From Streptomyces sp. MMG1121 (GTDB lineage: Bacteria; Actinomycetota; Actinomycetes; Streptomycetales; Streptomycetaceae): a stretch of 36,382 nucleotides of DNA. Location: NCBI RefSeq assembly GCF_001280015.1, contig NZ_LGDV01000227.1, forward strand, positions 1 to 36,382, read 5' to 3'. The notes beneath the pieces are model-generated. The model did not search any database, had not been told where the DNA came from, and saw only the letters and a list, made by a program, of their open reading frames with translations. Made by a program: the position numbers and the translations under genes. Of the stretch, positions 23,241 to 30,947 are shown in pieces (the first letter of the stretch is position 1; every line of letters begins with the position of its first letter).

Positions 23241-26200
23241 GTGGCCGACCGTCTCATCGTCCGTGGCGCGCGCGAGCACAACCTCAAGAATGTCTCGCTC
23301 GACCTGCCTCGTGACTCGCTCATCGTCTTCACGGGCCTGTCCGGGTCGGGCAAGTCCTCCCTGGCCTTCGACACGATCTTCGCCGAGGGCCAGCGCCGCT
23401 ACGTGGAATCGCTCTCCTCGTACGCCCGGCAGTTCCTCGGCCAGATGGACAAGCCGGACGTGGACTTCATCGAGGGCCTGTCCCCGGCGGTCTCCATCGA
23501 CCAGAAGTCGACCTCGCGCAACCCGCGCTCGACGGTCGGCACCATCACCGAGGTCTACGACTACCTGCGTCTGCTCTTCGCGCGCATCGGCAAGCCGCAC
23601 TGCCCCGAGTGCGGCCGCCCGATCTCGCGCCAGTCGCCGCAGGCCATCGTGGACAAGGTCCTGGAACTGCCGGAGGGGAGCCGCTTCCAGGTGCTGTCGC
23701 CGCTGGTGCGCGAGCGCAAGGGCGAGTTCGTCGACCTGTTCGCCGACCTCCAGACCAAGGGCTACTCCCGCGCGCGTGTGGACGGCGAGACGATCCAGCT
23801 CTCCGAGCCGCCGACGCTGAAGAAGCAGGAGAAGCACACCATCGAGGTGGTCGTCGACCGCCTCACGGTCAAGGACTCCGCCAAGCGCCGCCTCACCGAC
23901 TCCGTGGAAACCGCTCTCGGCCTGTCCGGCGGCATGGTCGTGCTCGACTTCGTCGACCTCCCCGAGGGCGACCCCGAGCGCGAGCGCATGTACTCGGAGC
24001 ACCTGTACTGCCCGTACGACGACCTGTCCTTCGAAGAGCTGGAGCCCCGCTCCTTCTCCTTCAACTCGCCCTTCGGCGCCTGCCCCGAGTGCACCGGCAT
24101 CGGCACGCGCATGGAGGTCGACCCGGAACTGCTCGTCCCGGACCCGGACAAATCCCTGGACGAGGGTGCCATCCACCCCTGGTCCCACGGACACACCAAG
24201 GACTACTTCGGCCGCCTGATCGGCGCTCTTGCCGACGCGCTCGGCTTCCGCACGGACATCCCCTTCGCGGGCCTGCCCCAGCGCGCGAAGAAAGCGCTGC
24301 TCTACGGCCACAAGACGCAGATCGAGGTGCGGTACCGCAACCGCTACGGCCGTGAGCGCGTGTACACCACGCCTTTCGAGGGCGCGGTGCCCTTCGTCAA
24401 GCGCCGGCACAGCGAGGCCGAGAGCGACGCCAGCCGCGAGCGCTTCGAGGGCTACATGCGCGAGGTGCCGTGCCCCACCTGCGAGGGCACACGCCTGAAG
24501 CCGATCGTTCTCGCGGTCACGATCATGGACAAGTCCATCGCCGAGGTCTCCGCGATGTCGATCAGCGACTGCGCGGAATTCCTGGGCGAGCTGAAGCTGA
24601 ACGCCCGCGACAAGAAGATCGCCGAGCGAGTGCTGAAGGAGGTCAACGAACGGCTGCGCTTCCTGGTCGACGTCGGCCTGGACTACCTCTCGCTCAACCG
24701 CGCGGCCGGCACCCTCTCCGGAGGCGAGGCACAGCGCATCCGCCTGGCCACCCAGATCGGCTCCGGCCTCGTCGGCGTTCTCTACGTCCTTGACGAGCCG
24801 TCCATCGGCCTGCACCAGCGGGACAACCACCGGCTGATCGAGACCCTGGTCCGGCTGCGCGACATGGGCAACACGCTCATCGTCGTGGAGCACGACGAGG
24901 ACACCATCAAGGTCGCCGACTGGGTCGTGGACATCGGCCCCGGCGCCGGTGAGCACGGCGGCAAGGTCGTGCACAGCGGCTCCCTCAAGGAGCTGCTCGC
25001 GAACACCGAGTCGCAGACCGGCGCGTATCTCTCGGGCCGCAAGGCGATCCCGCTGCCCGACATCCGCCGTCCCCGGGACCTGTCCCGGCAGCTCACCGTG
25101 CACGGTGCCCGTGAGAACAACCTGCAGGACATCGACGTGTCCTTCCCGCTGGGTGTCTTCACGGCCGTCACGGGCGTGTCCGGCTCCGGCAAGTCGACGC
25201 TGGTCAACGACATCCTGTACACGCACCTGGCCCGCGAGCTGAACGGCGCGCGCAGCGTCCCCGGACGGCACACGCGCGTGGACGGAGACGACCTGGTCGA
25301 CAAGGTCGTCCACGTCGACCAGTCGCCGATCGGCCGCACCCCGCGGTCCAACCCGGCGACCTACACCGGTGTCTTCGACCACATCCGCAAGCTGTTCGCC
25401 GAGACCACCGAGGCGAAGGTCCGTGGCTACCTGCCCGGGCGCTTCTCCTTCAACGTCAAGGGCGGCCGCTGCGAGAACTGCGCGGGCGACGGCACGATCA
25501 AGATCGAGATGAACTTCCTCCCGGACGTCTACGTCCCGTGCGAGGTCTGCCACGGCGCCCGGTACAACCGGGAGACCCTGGAGGTCCACTACAAGGGCAA
25601 GTCCATCGCCGACGTGCTGAACATGCCGATCGAGGAGGCCACGGACTTCTTCGAGGCGGTCCCGGCCATCTCCCGGCACCTGCGGACACTGAAGGACGTC
25701 GGCCTCGGCTACGTCCGCCTCGGCCAGTCCGCCACCACCCTCTCCGGCGGTGAGGCGCAGCGGGTGAAGCTCGCCAGTGAGCTCCAGAAGCGGTCCACCG
25801 GACGTACGGTCTACGTCCTGGACGAGCCGACCACCGGCCTGCACTTCGAAGACATCAGCAAGCTGCTGACAGTCCTCGGCGGCCTGGTCGACAAGGGCAA
25901 CACGGTCATCGTCATCGAGCACAACCTCGACGTGATCAAGACCGCCGACTGGATCGTGGACATGGGCCCCGAGGGCGGCGCCGGCGGTGGCCTCGTGGTC
26001 GCCGAGGGCACGCCCGAGGAAGTCGCCGGGGTTCCGGCCAGCCACACCGGCAAGTTCCTGCGCGAGATCCTCGGCGCCGACCGCATCAGCGACGCGGAGC
26101 CGGTCAAGGCGCCGCGCGCCACCACGACCAGGAAGACGGCCGCGGCCAAGTCGGCGGCGAAGAAGACGGTGACGGCCAGGGCCAACAGCACGGCGACCAA

Positions 26201-26267
26201 GAAGGCCGCCGCGGCCACGAAGAAGGCCACTCCGGCGAAGAAGACGACGCGGGCCCGCAAGGGCTGA
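23241..26267 (+). CDS. uvrA: Excinuclease ABC subunit UvrA
   Basis: UvrA is the dimeric ABC-type ATPase that finds DNA lesions and loads UvrB. The 1008-residue protein has two ABC modules: Walker [11 protein letters not shown] (about 31-40) and [10 protein letters not shown] in the second half, with signatures [13 protein letters not shown] and [13 protein letters not shown] and Walker B YVLDEPS/YVLDEPT. Zinc-binding CxxC clusters are visible (CPECGR; CPYDD...CPECTG; CENCAG...CEVCHG). The last 60 or so residues form a Lys/Ala/Thr-rich, histone-H1-like tail ([20 protein letters not shown]) beyond the conserved enzyme. GTG 23241 is chosen over GTG 23229 because AAAGG precedes it and the family begins [10 protein letters not shown]. 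Confidence 0.98.
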   Translation: MADRLIVRGAREHNLKNVSLDLPRDSLIVFTGLSGSGKSSLAFDTIFAEGQRRYVESLSSYARQFLGQMDKPDVDFIEGLSPAVSIDQKSTSRNPRSTVGTITEVYDYLRLLFARIGKPHCPECGRPISRQSPQAIVDKVLELPEGSRFQVLSPLVRERKGEFVDLFADLQTKGYSRARVDGETIQLSEPPTLKKQEKHTIEVVVDRLTVKDSAKRRLTDSVETALGLSGGMVVLDFVDLPEGDPERERMYSEHLYCPYDDLSFEELEPRSFSFNSPFGACPECTGIGTRMEVDPELLVPDPDKSLDEGAIHPWSHGHTKDYFGRLIGALADALGFRTDIPFAGLPQRAKKALLYGHKTQIEVRYRNRYGRERVYTTPFEGAVPFVKRRHSEAESDASRERFEGYMREVPCPTCEGTRLKPIVLAVTIMDKSIAEVSAMSISDCAEFLGELKLNARDKKIAERVLKEVNERLRFLVDVGLDYLSLNRAAGTLSGGEAQRIRLATQIGSGLVGVLYVLDEPSIGLHQRDNHRLIETLVRLRDMGNTLIVVEHDEDTIKVADWVVDIGPGAGEHGGKVVHSGSLKELLANTESQTGAYLSGRKAIPLPDIRRPRDLSRQLTVHGARENNLQDIDVSFPLGVFTAVTGVSGSGKSTLVNDILYTHLARELNGARSVPGRHTRVDGDDLVDKVVHVDQSPIGRTPRSNPATYTGVFDHIRKLFAETTEAKVRGYLPGRFSFNVKGGRCENCAGDGTIKIEMNFLPDVYVPCEVCHGARYNRETLEVHYKGKSIADVLNMPIEEATDFFEAVPAISRHLRTLKDVGLGYVRLGQSATTLSGGEAQRVKLASELQKRSTGRTVYVLDEPTTGLHFEDISKLLTVLGGLVDKGNTVIVIEHNLDVIKTADWIVDMGPEGGAGGGLVVAEGTPEEVAGVPASHTGKFLREILGADRISDAEPVKAPRATTTRKTAAAKSAAKKTVTARANSTATKKAAAATKKATPAKKTTRARKG

Positions 26268-26324
26268 CCCGGCCGACACCGGCGGACCGGGTCAACGGCA
26301 AGACCGTCTGACACAACATCAAAA

Positions 26325-26361
26325 AACGGTGCCCCGCGGGAACTCCCCGCGGGGCACCGTT
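26325..26361. terminator. Bidirectional terminator between uvrA and the sugar kinase gene
   Basis: A perfect 16- to 17-bp stem (AACGGTGCCCCGCGGG with its complement) and a 5-nt loop lie 58 bases after the uvrA stop. On the minus strand the stem is followed by a T-run (the AAAAAA at 26321-26326), so it is a canonical intrinsic terminator for the convergent kinase gene and a hairpin terminator for uvrA. Confidence 0.9.
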
Positions 26362-26464
26362 CGTTCATCCATCAGCCAGCCCGGCTCCGCGATGCGACGG
26401 GTTCCCACACCGCGGATCCGGCCGCATCTTGTCAACAGCACAGGGAAGACAGACAGCTCACCAC

Positions 26465-27376
26465 TCACCACTCACCGAGTTCGTTCGCGTACGGCGGCTC
26501 GGCCCCCGCCCGCGAGCAGGTGATCGCCGCCGCGCGTGCAGCGAAGCGCAGCAGCCGCGTCCAGCCCTCCGTCCCGAGGGCGGCGAGCGCTTCCGCGGAC
26601 AGCGCGTCCTGGGCGGAAAGCCCGTGCAGCAAGGCCGCGTTCACCGTGTCCCCGGCGCCGATGGTGTCCACCACGGCGACCTGTTCACCCGGCACGGAGT
26701 ACTCCCCGCCGTCCCGGGTGAGCACGGTCAGCCCCTCCCCGCCCCGGGTCACCACCACGGCCGCCGGCCCCGAGGCCAGCCACTCGCGCGGGGTGCCGCC
26801 CAGCCACTCCGCGTCCTCCGCCGAGAGCTTCAGCAGCGTCACCGAGGGCAGCCAGCTCTTGAAACGCGCCCGGTAGGCGTCCGCGTCCCGGATCAGTCCC
26901 GCCCGGATGTTGGGGTCGAGCGCGGTGAACAGACCCTGCCCGGCCGCCGCGCGCATCAGCTTCTCGTACGCGCTCGCCCCCGGTTCCAGGACGAGCGAGC
27001 AGGTGCCGAAGGACACCGCGCGCGTGTCGGCGGGCAGGGCGTCGGGCGCGCTGAACAGACGGTCCGCGGTGCCGTCGACATAGAAGGAGTAAGCGGCGGA
27101 GCCGCCGGCGTCGAGCGTGGCCACCGCGAGGGTCGTCGGCTCGGGCCCGCGCTGTACGCCCGACACATCGACGCCGGCCCGCCGCAGCCCGTCGAGCAGG
27201 GCCTCGCCGAAGGCGTCGTCCGAGGTCCGGGAGCAGAAGGCGGTGCGGGAGCCGAGCCGTCCCAGCGCCACGGCGGTGTTGTACGGGCCACCGCCGAGCG
27301 CCGGCTTCAGGTCCGCGAGGGCACCGGGGCCCTGCGGTACCAGGTCGATCAGTGCCTCACCGGCGACGACGATCAC
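26465..27376 (-). CDS. PfkB-family carbohydrate kinase (fructokinase-like)
   Basis: A 303-residue ribokinase/fructokinase-type sugar kinase. It begins IVVAGEALIDLVPQ, has the GGGPYNTAVALGRLG substrate loop (PfkB signature 1), a phosphoacceptor-binding YSFYVDGTAD segment and the C-terminal DTIGAGDTVNAALLHGL with the catalytic Asp. The pattern is closest to bacterial fructokinases. Its GTG start overlaps the stop of the lacI-like gene (GTGA), so regulator and kinase are one coupled operon. No sugar transporter lies alongside, so the substrate must be supplied by a transporter elsewhere. Confidence 0.92.
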   Translation of the reverse strand: MIVVAGEALIDLVPQGPGALADLKPALGGGPYNTAVALGRLGSRTAFCSRTSDDAFGEALLDGLRRAGVDVSGVQRGPEPTTLAVATLDAGGSAAYSFYVDGTADRLFSAPDALPADTRAVSFGTCSLVLEPGASAYEKLMRAAAGQGLFTALDPNIRAGLIRDADAYRARFKSWLPSVTLLKLSAEDAEWLGGTPREWLASGPAAVVVTRGGEGLTVLTRDGGEYSVPGEQVAVVDTIGAGDTVNAALLHGLSAQDALSAEALAALGTEGWTRLLRFAARAAAITCSRAGAEPPYANELGEW

Positions 27377-28491
27377 GAGACGGTTCCCTTCTCGGACAGT
27401 GTGGATGGTTCGGTGTGCTCGGGCCTGGTGGCCCCGCCCGGCTCCTCCGGGCAGCCACAGGAGGTGCGATGCACGAACGCGCACGGCAGACGCACCGTTC
27501 GGGACGGCCGTCGCGGCTCGCGCAGACGGTCCAGGAGAACCCGGACGGCCTGGGCGCCCAGCTCCTTGCTGGGCTGGGCGATGGCGGTGAGCCCGGGCGA
27601 GAACAGGTCGGCCCAGGCGAAGTCGTCGAAGCAGCACAGGGCGATGTCGTCCGGGACGGACCGGCCATGTCGGCGCAGGGCCCGCAGGGCGCCGATGGTC
27701 ATCGCGTTGTTGGCGGTAACGAGGGCCGTGGGCGGATCGGGCAGCGAGAGCAGGGTTGCTGTCGCCTGCTCGGCACCGGCGGACTCGGAGTTGCCGGATA
27801 CGAGGAGCCGTTCATCGGGGGCCACACCGGCAGCGGCGAGGCCGTCCAGATATCCGGTGACGCGTTCCTCGGTGGTGCTGAGCCCGGGCAGGCCGGCGAC
27901 CAAACCGATCCGGCGGTGGCCCAGTCCGGCGAGATGGGCGACGAGGCCGGCGGTCGGTCCGGAGCTCTCGGTGCAGACCTGGTCGCACCATGGCGCGCCC
28001 TCGCCAGGGGTGCCGCCCTCTTCGCCGCCGTCCAGCACGCGCGCGTCGATCACCCGGTCCAGGAACACGGTGGGGACGGCGTGGCGGCGGAGGTAGCCGA
28101 CGAGATCGTGCGGATGCGCGGAGGGGGCGACGATCATGCCGTCCACCCGGCGCTCATGGAGGAGCTGCGCGACCTTGCGTTCGTGCCCGGGGTCGTCGTG
28201 CGGATCGGCGATGAGCAGGCTGTACCCCGCTTCCAGGGCGGCGGCCTCGACGCCCTGGAGGATCTCCGTGAAGTAGGGGTTGCTGATCGCCGACACCGCG
28301 AGCCCGATGGAGCGGGTGCGGGAGGTCACCAGGGAGCGGGCCAGGGTGTTGGGGGTGTAGCCGAGGGCGTCGACGGCGTCCAGCACGGCCTGGCGGGTAT
28401 GGGGCAGCACCGGGCGCGTGCCGTTGAGGACGTGAGAGACGGTCGCCACGGAGACGCCCGCGCTGCGAGCGACGTCCGCCATGGTGGCCAT
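27373..28491 (-). CDS. LacI-family transcriptional regulator
   Basis: A 372-residue LacI/GalR repressor. The N-terminal helix-turn-helix reads MADVARSAGVSVATVSHVLNG (about 4-24), followed by the hinge helix region (PNTLARSLVTSRTRSIGLAV). The periplasmic-binding-protein-like effector domain follows (ISNPYFTEILQGVEAAALEAGYSLLIAD; ALVTANNAMTIGALRALR; DDIALCCFDDFAWADLFSPGLTAIAQP). A Gly/Glu-rich insert (about 158-172, GGEEGGTPGEG) interrupts the first effector subdomain. It probably represses its own operon through the palindrome 89 bases upstream. The effector is likely a sugar or sugar phosphate related to the kinase substrate. The start at 28491 has GGGAGGGG upstream. Confidence 0.93.
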   Translation of the reverse strand: MATMADVARSAGVSVATVSHVLNGTRPVLPHTRQAVLDAVDALGYTPNTLARSLVTSRTRSIGLAVSAISNPYFTEILQGVEAAALEAGYSLLIADPHDDPGHERKVAQLLHERRVDGMIVAPSAHPHDLVGYLRRHAVPTVFLDRVIDARVLDGGEEGGTPGEGAPWCDQVCTESSGPTAGLVAHLAGLGHRRIGLVAGLPGLSTTEERVTGYLDGLAAAGVAPDERLLVSGNSESAGAEQATATLLSLPDPPTALVTANNAMTIGALRALRRHGRSVPDDIALCCFDDFAWADLFSPGLTAIAQPSKELGAQAVRVLLDRLREPRRPSRTVRLPCAFVHRTSCGCPEEPGGATRPEHTEPSTLSEKGTVS

Positions 28492-28579
28492 TACGTTCCC
28501 CTCCCCGAGCCGACGAGGCTGGGCGTTCCCGGCCCGTGCGGGGGCTCCGGCCGGGAACGTATCCCATCGACCGCTCCCG

Positions 28580-28605
28580 CGTAAACGCTTGCGCAAGCGT
28601 TTACG
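28580..28605. promoter_or_regulatory. Perfect 26-bp palindromic LacI-type operator
   Basis: The left arm CGTAAACGCTTGC and the right arm GCAAGCGTTTACG form a gapless 26-bp palindrome with a central CG step, the classical form of a LacI/GalR-family operator. It lies 89 bases upstream of the lacI-like gene and 194 bases upstream of the divergent Rieske gene. Autoregulation is the simplest reading. The remaining bases of 28492-28798 hold the LacI ribosome binding site and, near 28759, a possible -10 (TATGGT) for the Rieske gene. Confidence 0.85.
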
Positions 28606-28798
28606 TCCGCTGTTCCGGCCGCTCCCGTCGGCCGCGAAGGCCCCCGCGGCCACGCTCTCCGCCTCTCTTTCGCGGCCGTTGCCGCCTCCTCTCCTGTCGC
28701 GCTCTGCGCCCCCTCTCCCGCCACCGCCCCCGCCTCAGAAGTGGCCCTTCTGGCCGGGTATGGTCGCTCTGCACAGCCCTTGACCAGTGGAGTTCCAG

Positions 28799-29224
28799 AT
28801 GCCCGCCCGACCGTCCGCGAGCCGTCGTACCGTCCTTCGAGGGGCCGCCGTGGCCCCGGTCGCCGGGCTGGGCCTGGCCGCGTGCTCGGCACCGGGTGGC
28901 GCCACGGCCGCGGCCACTCCGACCGCTCCGGTCGACCTCGGCGCGGAGAGCGAGGTCGCGAAGGGCGGCGCCAAGCTCTACCGGGATCACAACGTGGTCG
29001 TCAGCCGCGACAACAGCGGCGCGCTGAAGGCGTACAGCACGATCTGCACGCACGCGGGGTGCCCCATCAACAAGCTGCAGGGGACGACCCTGATCTGCCC
29101 CTGCCACGGCAGCCAGTTCGACGCCACGACGGGCAAAGTGGTCCAGCAGCCGGCTACGGAGCCTCTCGCCGAGCTGCCGGTGAAGACGGCCAACGGCAGG
29201 ATCATCGCGGGCCCGGGCACCTGA
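28799..29224 (+). CDS. Rieske [2Fe-2S] lipoprotein with Tat signal
   Basis: A 141-residue exported Rieske protein. The N-terminus has a twin-arginine motif (SRRTVLRG) followed by a hydrophobic stretch and the lipobox LAAC (Cys29), so it is probably a Tat-exported, folded lipoprotein on the outer membrane face. The cluster motifs are C83-T-H85-A-G-C88 and C100-P-C102-H103-G-S: Cys83, His85, Cys100 and His103 bind the cluster, and Cys88/Cys102 can form the stabilising disulfide of high-potential Rieske proteins. No cytochrome bc gene is nearby, so it is a stand-alone electron carrier of unknown partner. ATG 28799 has GGAG 6 nt upstream; a GTG four codons earlier is the alternative. Confidence 0.93.
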   Translation: MPARPSASRRTVLRGAAVAPVAGLGLAACSAPGGATAAATPTAPVDLGAESEVAKGGAKLYRDHNVVVSRDNSGALKAYSTICTHAGCPINKLQGTTLICPCHGSQFDATTGKVVQQPATEPLAELPVKTANGRIIAGPGT

Positions 29225-29279
29225 CCGGAAGCTGGAGCGCCCCCCCGGGGTCGTCAACGGGTGCGTGCCGAAAGGGACT

Positions 29280-30227
29280 TCATTCCCAATCCCAGGCGAT
29301 GCCGACGATCCCCGGGCGGATCCGTGGCTCGACCACGTGGACGCAGGGGTGCGGTCCGGTGAGTGGCAGTTCCTGCCGGCCGCTGCGGGGGGCCGCCGAC
29401 GAGGGCTGGGTGAAGCGGTGGCAGCGCGCCGGAAGTGCTGCCGCGTCGAAGCGCACCTGGAGCGCGTACTGCCCGCCGGGGGAGCAGAAGCGGTGGAGGT
29501 GTTCGCGGGAGGTACCGGCCGTGCCGTCCTCGACGCCGTACCGGAAGAGAAAAGTGTCACCGGAGCGCAGCCGGGTGCCGAAGAGCAGCTCGGCCACCAG
29601 CACGCCCGTGTCCCGGTCCCAGCGGACGCGCCCCGTACGGCAGTTCTCCAGGGCTCGCACCCTGACGTCCTGCGGGCGGCATCCGGGGTCGCCGTGGTGC
29701 ACGGCGAGGAAGCGGTCGACACCGTCACGGTGGGCCCGCACGATGTGGTGGGCCTCGCGGCCCGCCAGTTCGCGCCGGGCACCGATCCGGACGTATTCAT
29801 GGTGGCCGAGGGTGTGCAGTCCGCCGTCGGGCAACCAGCCCAGGTCGGCCCGGAGCCGGTCCAGGACGTCCGAGGCCTCGGTCAGGGAGCGGTAGGAGCG
29901 GGCTCCCGCATGACCGGCCACCGTGTGCTCGTGGGCGTCGGCGAGCAGCCGGATCAGCGATTCGTCCGGCAACTGGAGTATCTCCTCCAGTGCTCGTACG
30001 GCCCGCAGCGACTCCGGGCGCTGTGGGCGACGGGCGCCCTGCTGCCAGTAACTCAGGCTGGTCACACCGACCTTGACCCCGTGGCGGGACAGATGGTGCT
30101 GGACACGCTGGAGCGGCAGCCCGCGTGCGGCGATCGCGGCGCGCAGCGCCACATGGAAGGGGCCGCCCTGCAGGGCCGTGTCCAGTTCCGCGAGGGGGAC
30201 GTCCGCGTGCTCGGTGGCATGCCGCAT
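29280..30227 (-). CDS. Helix-turn-helix regulator-like protein of unknown target
   Basis: A 315-residue protein with an N-terminal XRE-like helix-turn-helix region: FHVALRAAIAARGLPLQRVQHHLSRHG then SLSYWQQGARRPQRPESLRAVRALEEIL (about residues 22-88). The rest (about 100-315) is a beta-rich domain with many His, Arg and Trp residues that I do not recognise; a GREAHHIVRAHRDGVDRFLAVHHGDPG segment and a C-terminal Pro-rich RIRPGIVGIAWDWE are its most distinctive parts. I infer a DNA-binding regulator with a ligand or partner domain. It is convergent with the Rieske gene. The ATG at 30227 was chosen as the first good start. Confidence 0.75.
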   Translation of the reverse strand: MRHATEHADVPLAELDTALQGGPFHVALRAAIAARGLPLQRVQHHLSRHGVKVGVTSLSYWQQGARRPQRPESLRAVRALEEILQLPDESLIRLLADAHEHTVAGHAGARSYRSLTEASDVLDRLRADLGWLPDGGLHTLGHHEYVRIGARRELAGREAHHIVRAHRDGVDRFLAVHHGDPGCRPQDVRVRALENCRTGRVRWDRDTGVLVAELLFGTRLRSGDTFLFRYGVEDGTAGTSREHLHRFCSPGGQYALQVRFDAAALPARCHRFTQPSSAAPRSGRQELPLTGPHPCVHVVEPRIRPGIVGIAWDWE

Positions 30228-30511
30228 GCCGAGGCGCCTTTCTATGAGGTGTCGCTACGGCTGGTCGGGCCGTCTGCGCTGGTGTGCGGGGCCACCCCCG
30301 TGGGCGCTGTGGACGCCTGTAGCTGCGCACGCCGCGTCCCGTTGTGCGGGCGTGCCCGGCCCCGAGTTCCCCCGCATTGAAGCGTGTTGACCAGAGCCCG
30401 ACAACACCTCGAACCCGCCATGGCCGCACTCGACCGGTCTGTGGCGCGCTGCCGGAACCGTCGCTCACGGGAACCGCGCCGGCGTCCGTCGCCGCATGGG
30501 GGGTTCGGCGC

Positions 30512-30832
30512 GTGACGGTGGCCTGGGCGTTCGCCGGTGATGACGCCGTCGTGCCGCTAGAAGAGGCGGTCGCGGGGCTGCGGCGGCGGATCACCGCGTT
30601 GCGTCCGGAGTCCTGGTTCACCAGCTCCGCCGGGCGCCTGCTGAGCGTGCCGGCCAACACCGAGCGCGCACTGGTGATGCTCCTGGACGGGGACGCTGAT
30701 CCCGGTGGGTACGCGGTCGCCGGAGCCGGAGCCGAGGCCGGGGGATTCCGGCTCGCGAACGGGCAGTGCGACATGTATCCCGACGAGGGGACCGTGCCGC
30801 TCGACGAGGCGTTCCGGAGCGTCGGCAGCTGA
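30512..30832 (+). CDS. Small conserved-type hypothetical protein
   Basis: A 106-residue acidic protein beginning VTVAWAFAGDDAVVPLEEAVAGLRRRI, with a central strand-rich part (WFTSSAGRLLSVPANTERALVMLLDG) and an acidic C-terminal half ending DEAFRSVGS. I know no function for it. It has no signal peptide, membrane segment or known motif; the fold may resemble Imm1-type small proteins, which is a guess. The GTG at 30512 was chosen because the sequence before it, open back to a GTG at 30344, is low-complexity and unlike protein. GGGGGG lies 9-14 bases upstream. The preceding gap 30228-30511 holds nothing else I can name. Confidence 0.65.
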   Translation: MTVAWAFAGDDAVVPLEEAVAGLRRRITALRPESWFTSSAGRLLSVPANTERALVMLLDGDADPGGYAVAGAGAEAGGFRLANGQCDMYPDEGTVPLDEAFRSVGS

Positions 30833-30917
30833 TGGGTACCGGCTGCCGCCGGCCGGCGCCGGATGACGTGGGGCGGATGAGCGGCGCGCGTGGGCGTTGT
30901 CCACAGGCCCGGCCTCG

Positions 30918-30940
30918 GTGTCGGTGCGCGCAAGTAGGGT
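30918..30940 (+). promoter_or_regulatory. PafBC/RecA-NDp-type promoter of uvrC
   Basis: GTGTCGGTG (30918-30926), an 8-nt spacer CGCGCAAG and TAGGGT (30935-30940) match the consensus except the first T. Seven nt later comes the uvrC ATG, so the mRNA is probably leaderless. Confidence 0.8.
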
Positions 30941-30947
30941 GTGAGAC

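Noticed and set aside
23220..26279. Long open frame antisense to uvrA (about 1000 codons)
   Set aside because: It mirrors uvrA codon by codon; GC-rich third positions remove stops from the opposite strand. The translation is low-complexity and lacks a start context.
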